Assembly: GCA_027296925.1 (NCBI GenBank) | Contig: JAPUIP010000494.1 | Span: 1-9,768, forward strand | Direction of reading: 5' to 3' | Origin: Candidatus Poribacteria bacterium | GTDB taxonomy: Bacteria; Poribacteria; WGA-4E; PCPOR2b | DNA length: 9,768 bases | Shown: in pieces, positions 6,113 through 9,768 of the stretch | How positions within the stretch are numbered: position 1 is the stretch's first letter | Layout: every line of letters starts with the position of its first letter | Position numbers and translations under genes: made by a program | The notes under the pieces: generated by a model | Told to the model about the DNA's origin: nothing | The model's input: the letters and a program-made list of their open reading frames with translations, nothing else | Databases searched by the model: none

Positions 6113-7261
6113 ATGGCTGATCCAAAGATTACCAAAATCGAAGTCGTGGTATTTGAGCACGAGGTTCGAGATATGGGCACCGATTACAACGGCTTTAACC
6201 AGGTTTACGAGAAAGGCAATGTCCGCCAGGCGCGCTCATCAATTCTGCAGATTCACACCAACACCGGAGTTATCGGCGAATGCAGCGCTGGCAGGTTGGC
6301 CCCCAATATCGTCCAATACCTGTTGGGTAAGAATCCGTTTCAGCGTGAGAAGATATACAATGATCTCAAGCGGGGCTTGCGTCACACCGACCGCACTGCC
6401 ATCGGTTCGATTGATGTCGCGCTGTGGGATTTTGCCGGCAAGACGTTCAGCGCACCGATCTACCAGCTTCTCGGTGGATATAAGAAAACTCTCCCCGCCT
6501 ATGCCAGTACCTATCACGGTGATGAAAACGGCGGTCTCGACACGCCCGAGGCTTTTGCCGATTTTGCCGAGCAGTGCTACGAACTGGGCTATCGCGCGTT
6601 TAAGATTCACGGTTGGGGCAATGCCCCCATCGAGCGAGAGGTCGCCAATATCCACGCGGTGGGCAAACGTGTGGGAGACCGTATGGATCTGATGGTCGAT
6701 CCCGCCTGTGAGTTGGAGACCTGGGCTGATGCGCTTAAGCTCGGCAGAGCTTGCGACGAACAGAACTTTTTCTGGCTGGAGGATGCGTACAAAGACGGGG
6801 GCGTGTCAATTTTTGGTCACCGGAAGTTGCGGGAACTCATCAAGACTCCGCTATTGCAGACTGAACATATCTTTGGTCTGGAGCAGCATGTCGACTTTAT
6901 TGTCAACGGGGGCACGGATTTTGTGCGCACCGGCACCTACGAGGATGGTGGAATCACGGGAGCAATGAAAGTTGCGCATGCGACTGAAGGTTTTGGGTTG
7001 GATGTGGAGTTTCATGGCGGAGGGCTACCTCATCGCCACTGCATTGCCGCCGTCCGCAACACCAATTATTACGAGTTAGGGCTGCTACATCCGTTAGTTC
7101 CCCACACCAAGCCGCCGATCTATCCGCCCGAATTTACCGATGAACTGGAGAACATCGACGCAAATGGCCATGTGCCAGTACCACAGGGCCCCGGCCTCGG
7201 CGTGGAAATGGATTGGGACTATATCAATGCTCACCGCGTCGACACCATCGTTTACGAGTGA
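6113..7261 (+). CDS. Enolase-superfamily enzyme, mandelate racemase-like, with altered catalytic dyad
   Basis: The 382-residue product is full length for the family, with an N-terminal capping domain (about 5-120) and a TIM barrel. FKIHGWG at 163-169 provides the KxH element on the second barrel strand. Metal ligands are D196 (VDPACELETW), E223 (WLEDAYKD) and E251 (QTEH). The putative catalytic His is H301 in VEFHGGG. The Asp normally paired with that His, five residues before the GG of the GGIT motif, is missing. That position is G274 in VRTGTYEDGGIT, although E277 and D278 are close. The reaction is probably dehydration or epimerisation of an acid sugar or related carboxylate, and the substrate is unknown. 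ATG 6113 is chosen because AGGAG at 6100-6104 lies 8 bases upstream. The hydrolase gene follows 59 bp later, so co-transcription is likely. Confidence 0.88.
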   Translation: MADPKITKIEVVVFEHEVRDMGTDYNGFNQVYEKGNVRQARSSILQIHTNTGVIGECSAGRLAPNIVQYLLGKNPFQREKIYNDLKRGLRHTDRTAIGSIDVALWDFAGKTFSAPIYQLLGGYKKTLPAYASTYHGDENGGLDTPEAFADFAEQCYELGYRAFKIHGWGNAPIEREVANIHAVGKRVGDRMDLMVDPACELETWADALKLGRACDEQNFFWLEDAYKDGGVSIFGHRKLRELIKTPLLQTEHIFGLEQHVDFIVNGGTDFVRTGTYEDGGITGAMKVAHATEGFGLDVEFHGGGLPHRHCIAAVRNTNYYELGLLHPLVPHTKPPIYPPEFTDELENIDANGHVPVPQGPGLGVEMDWDYINAHRVDTIVYE

Positions 7262-7320
7262 TGTTTCCGGGTTGCCGGGGCACACTGCTAACCTTGAAAT
7301 ATGTGAAGGGGGAATACGAC

Positions 7321-8031
7321 ATGCCATCGTTTACACAAAACGTCAAAGTGGACAACCAGGATATGGAACTTTACGTCTCTGTGCCGGAGGGAGCGGGGCC
7401 TTTTCCCGGCGTAGTCGTTGGCCAACACGCCGGCGGCGTCGATACGTTCATCCGCACCATGACCGACCGGCTCGCTGAAGCCGGCTACGCCGCCGCGGCA
7501 CCAGATCTCTACCATCGCCTGGGACCGGATGAGGCTCGAACGCCGCGGCAACTCAAAGATGTGGAGATGGTTGCTGACGTGCGGGCCACAGTAGACTTCC
7601 TGCAGCACCACAGCGCCATCAATAGAGAGGCACTCGGCGTCACCGGCTTCTGCATGGGGGGACGTGTGGCATACCTGATGGCAACCGCCATCCCAGAATT
7701 CAAAGCCGCCGTGGCCTACTATGGCGGCAACATCATGGTGGCTTTGGGGGAAGGCGTGGTGCCGCCGTTTGACCGCACCCGCGAGATTAGCTGTCCCCTG
7801 ATGTTCCACTTTGGTGAAGAGGACGGGAACCCGTCCCCTGACGATATGCACAAGCTCGACGCTGAATTAACGCGCCATAACAAAACGCATGAGTTCTACG
7901 CCTATCCGAACGCCGGCCACGCTTTTATGGACTTTACCGGTGAGCGCCACCGGGAGGACGCGGCCACGGCTTCATGGCCGCGAACGTTGGAGTTTTTCGG
8001 CCGGCATTTGGGTGGCGTCCAATCGGCGTGA
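7321..8031 (+). CDS. Dienelactone hydrolase family protein
   Basis: The 236-residue product is an alpha/beta hydrolase of the dienelactone hydrolase family, at the usual family length. The nucleophile C111 is in GFCMGGR (109-115). The triad Asp is D168 in FGEEDG, and the triad His is H200 in NAGHAF. The N-terminal strand reads VVVGQHAGGVD (31-41), so the position of the classic activating Glu36 (QEIFG in Pseudomonas enzymes) is His, a subfamily variant. Family members hydrolyse lactones and esters. A role beside an acid-sugar enzyme could be lactone opening, but this is inference. The start ATG 7321 has a strong AAGGGGG site (7306-7312) eight bases upstream. The frame also extends back to ATGs inside the preceding gene, which are not needed. 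Cytoplasmic, with no signal peptide. Confidence 0.9.
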   Translation: MPSFTQNVKVDNQDMELYVSVPEGAGPFPGVVVGQHAGGVDTFIRTMTDRLAEAGYAAAAPDLYHRLGPDEARTPRQLKDVEMVADVRATVDFLQHHSAINREALGVTGFCMGGRVAYLMATAIPEFKAAVAYYGGNIMVALGEGVVPPFDRTREISCPLMFHFGEEDGNPSPDDMHKLDAELTRHNKTHEFYAYPNAGHAFMDFTGERHREDAATASWPRTLEFFGRHLGGVQSA

Positions 8032-8105
8032 TGTCCGACTTGAACGCAATCCCGTCGACATGGAAACACCAGAGTGGTGAAAATCGCCCCGATGAATCGG
8101 GAAAT

Positions 8106-8114
8106 GGGAGGTGA
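8106..8114 (+). promoter_or_regulatory. Strong ribosome binding site of the 80-residue ORF
   Basis: GGGAGGTGA is nearly complementary to the 16S rRNA 3' end and lies about 7-9 bases before ATG 8121. It is preceded by a small dyad CCCGA-TGAA-TCGGG (8088-8101) that ends five bases before it. The site is the main evidence that the small ORF is translated. Confidence 0.7.
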
Positions 8115-8120
8115 ATCTCT

Positions 8121-8363
8121 ATGGAAGGTACATGGCTGAGAAAGCAGTTTAAGGAATGGGAAGCGGAGGAATCGAAGGCGACCCAATTGCGGCGAGAATC
8201 TGCCGACCAGGACTACATAAAGCGGACTCCTGCCTATGTGAGGCAAGCATTGGAATTCTATATCGAAACGGGAGACCTGCTTCGGGCGGCGAGAAAATAT
8301 ACGCTGTCATATCCTGAACTCAACAGTTACCGCATAAAAGCGAACATTCCCCGGATTGTGTGA
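8121..8363 (+). CDS. Small charged protein of unknown function (80 residues)
   Basis: I do not recognise this protein. The first 35 residues are highly charged and probably helical (LRKQFKEWEAEESK, then QLRRESADQDYIKRTP). The second half, YVRQALEFYIETGDLLRAARKY then SYPELNSYRIKANIP, has the spacing of a helix-turn-helix: a helix, the GDLLRAARKY turn-helix, and a possible recognition helix. That makes a DNA-binding or antitoxin-like role possible but unproven. There is no signal peptide or membrane segment. The start at 8121 is supported by an excellent ribosome site. The gene lies 89 bp after the hydrolase on the same strand, and the next gene converges on it. No toxin-like partner adjoins it. 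Confidence 0.7.
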   Translation: MEGTWLRKQFKEWEAEESKATQLRRESADQDYIKRTPAYVRQALEFYIETGDLLRAARKYTLSYPELNSYRIKANIPRIV

Positions 8364-8455
8364 GTCGGCAATTTACGGTCTTGCCAACTGGCGCCAAAGG
8401 TTATTCGGGCAGGTCAATTACATCTTTTCCTGCTTTTCTATCTTTTCATTGTTTA

Positions 8456-9532
8456 CTATGATGGCGTTGAGGTTGGCAGAATAACCGTTGCCGTCGTCCC
8501 GACACCTTCTTGGGAAGTGAGCGCGAGATTACCATTGTGGGCTTCAATGATCTTTTTTGTCGTCCACACCCCCAGCCCGGTTCCCGTTTTTTTTCGTGTG
8601 ATAAATGGGCGATTCATGATCTGCTGAATGAAGTTTTGCGGCATACCACATCCCGTATCACAGACTTTAACTTGAATGGCTGGCGTGTGCTGATACCTTG
8701 TGACTGCCGTGTGAATGAACAGTGTGCCACCGGCTGGCGACATTGCCTGATAGGCGTTCATGAGAAGGTTCGTCAACGCGAGCCGCAATTGGCTTGCATC
8801 TCCCAAAATCTCAGGAATATCGTCGCCGGCGGCGTTAACCTGAACCGACGACTGAGGATTTGCGGTCTTCACCTCCGCGAGTACCTCCTCGATGATGACA
8901 CCGAGGTCACAAGGAGCTAAATCTGGTGGTCCGATGTCAGCGTTCCGAATCTGATTTACAATCCCCTCAATCTTGCGGACCTGCGCCTCAATATCCAAAA
9001 CGGCGAAATCCGCGCCTTCGTTTTCTTCTGCCGCAAGCGCGTCGCGCAACAGATCGACATCCCCGTCGAGGAGTCCCAATGGATTCTTAATCGAGTGAGC
9101 CAGCGCACCAGAAGCCGCGGCGATGAATTCCGCTTGCACCTGATTTTCTTGTAGCTTCAGCCGCGCTTCATGAAGTAAAGCATTCTCTAACGCCAGTGTT
9201 ACAGGAGTACAAAGCCGCGTCAGCAATTCGATTTCCTGCTGCGTAAAGCTCCCACGCTTTCCCGCCCTTCGCCCTAGATTTAATACACCAATCAGTTGTC
9301 CCTCCCCGATTCTTGGGATTTCACTTTGATCAACATGCACGAAGGGAACACAGATCTCTGCCGACATCTGTCGAAAATAGGATCTGGCAACATCGCGAAT
9401 CAAGGTATCCTGCGGTGGAAGTTCGAGGCGTTCAATCTGTTCTCGCTCCAGAATGGCGTTATGCTTTGCCAGCCAGCCGAGGAATGGATCATCGATTGCG
9501 CGCTCTGCTTTTCGCTCTGAGTGGAAACCCAT
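8456..9532 (-). CDS. Cytoplasmic GAF-type sensor histidine kinase
   Basis: Translated from ATG 9532, the product has 358 residues. An N-terminal GAF-like segment (about 20-120) includes ICVPFVHVDQ, GQLIGVLNLGRRAG and FTQQEIELL, then LALENALLHEARLKLQ as a linker helix. The HisKA region has its phospho-acceptor H146 in LAHSIKNPLG. The HATPase domain shows the N box (LTNLLMNAYQAM, 253-264), G1 (DTGCGMP, 292-298), GTGLG (317-321) and a C-terminal GTTATVILP. The residue after the His is Ser instead of the usual Glu/Asp. There are no transmembrane segments, so it would sense a cytoplasmic signal. No response regulator is adjacent. The frame extends to a TTG at 9631, but the extra 33 residues look unconserved. 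An AAGGAAAG stretch lies about 12-14 bases before ATG 9532, a rather distant ribosome site. Confidence 0.87.
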   Translation of the reverse strand: MGFHSERKAERAIDDPFLGWLAKHNAILEREQIERLELPPQDTLIRDVARSYFRQMSAEICVPFVHVDQSEIPRIGEGQLIGVLNLGRRAGKRGSFTQQEIELLTRLCTPVTLALENALLHEARLKLQENQVQAEFIAAASGALAHSIKNPLGLLDGDVDLLRDALAAEENEGADFAVLDIEAQVRKIEGIVNQIRNADIGPPDLAPCDLGVIIEEVLAEVKTANPQSSVQVNAAGDDIPEILGDASQLRLALTNLLMNAYQAMSPAGGTLFIHTAVTRYQHTPAIQVKVCDTGCGMPQNFIQQIMNRPFITRKKTGTGLGVWTTKKIIEAHNGNLALTSQEGVGTTATVILPTSTPS

Positions 9533-9677
9533 CAACTGAGATTCTTTCCTTTCGCCGGCGCAAAAGGTAGAGCCGAAAACCGATAAAGTAGGAAAGCGTC
9601 TCAAAGAAAAAGTGGGGATGAATCTTGACAAAGCCTAAGGAAATCCGTACAGGGAAATCAACCATGACCGATGCCAT
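9489..9677 (-). pseudogene. N-terminal fragment resembling an Lgt-like membrane protein
   Basis: This 62-residue frame starts at ATG 9677, behind AGG at 10-base spacing and a promoter-like sequence. Residues 16-45 (FVKIHPHFFFETLSYF, then IGFRLYLLRRRKER) form a hydrophobic helix ending in a positive cluster. The wording strongly recalls the N-terminus of a prolipoprotein diacylglyceryl transferase-like family (HPH-FFE-xxYFxGFRLYL-RRK), which is normally 200-250 residues long. The likeness stops near residue 49, whose codon (9531-9533) overlaps the kinase start codon. Beyond that the frame only reads basic out-of-frame kinase sequence. It is most likely a remnant left by a deletion or rearrangement. 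A genuine short leader peptide is the alternative. The family assignment is from memory. Confidence 0.38.
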
Positions 9678-9694
9678 TTTCGCTTGACCTGGAC

Positions 9695-9722
9695 ATTTTA
9701 CCGGAACAGTTGTTCACATCAA
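9695..9722 (-). promoter_or_regulatory. Sigma70-type promoter with an inverted repeat in its spacer, for the kinase unit
   Basis: On the minus strand TTGATG (9722-9717), a 16-bp spacer and TAAAAT (9700-9695) form a plausible -35/-10 pair. A transcript would start near 9688, just before ATG 9677 and 156 bases before the kinase start. The spacer contains the inverted repeat GAACA-GT-TGTTC (9704-9715, plus-strand reading), placed where a repressor would block RNA polymerase. Confidence 0.5.
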
Positions 9723-9768
9723 CATGCCGTCTCATACCATTTGGAGTTACAGATACGACTATTTTATC

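Noticed and set aside
8088..8101. CCCGA-TGAA-TCGGG hairpin before the 80-residue ORF
   Set aside because: A five-pair stem is common by chance and there is no T-run. It is mentioned only as context for the ribosome site.
8364..8455. Terminator between the convergent small ORF and histidine kinase
   Set aside because: A pyrimidine-rich tract and the TGGCGCCA palindrome are present, but they do not form a stable stem directly followed by T residues.
9533..9631. TTG-initiated extension of the histidine kinase
   Set aside because: The extra 33 residues are not GAF-like and overlap a better-looking membrane-helix frame. ATG 9532 fits the domain boundary.

Overview
The window reads as a chromosomal segment of a free-living or symbiotic bacterium with moderate GC content. 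It has short intergenic gaps, Shine-Dalgarno sites, and a mix of housekeeping genes with enolase-superfamily sugar-acid enzymes. The mandelate-racemase-type enzymes, the dienelactone-hydrolase-family protein and the cyanobacterial/plant-style GlgC together recall Candidatus Poribacteria or a similar uncultured lineage. That assignment is an inference from gene content only. No rRNA, tRNA, CRISPR array, transposase or phage gene was seen.

Layout. Positions 1-813 hold the 3' part of an enolase-superfamily dehydratase/racemase. A 309-bp non-coding stretch (814-1122) follows and carries two adjacent hairpins. A tightly packed plus-strand run then extends from 1123 to 5970: glgC (ADP-glucose synthesis), rsmD (16S rRNA m2G966 methylation), a possible 28-residue ORF, a methyltransferase with a C-terminal Trm112-like zinc ribbon, a HEPN protein, a minimal nucleotidyltransferase (MNT), and a solitary beta-class DNA methyltransferase. 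Gaps are 0-90 bp, and some neighbours overlap. The first half is housekeeping. The HEPN-MNT pair resembles type VII toxin-antitoxin or related HEPN/MNT modules, and with the DNA methyltransferase it gives the 3' half of the run an accessory, defence-like character.

A separate transcription unit starts at an extended -10 promoter near 6030. It encodes a second, different enolase-superfamily enzyme (6113-7261) and a dienelactone hydrolase-family alpha/beta hydrolase (7321-8031), probably for acid-sugar or carboxylate catabolism. A small charged protein of unknown function follows (8121-8363).

On the minus strand, a cytoplasmic GAF-histidine kinase (8456-9532) converges on this unit. Immediately upstream is a short ORF that looks like the truncated N-terminus of a membrane protein, possibly of the Lgt-like family. 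It sits behind a sigma70-type promoter whose spacer contains a GAAC-N4-GTTC palindrome resembling a LexA/SOS box. The least ordinary parts are the HEPN-MNT-methyltransferase block, the membrane-protein remnant joined to the kinase start, and the hairpin pair upstream of glgC.
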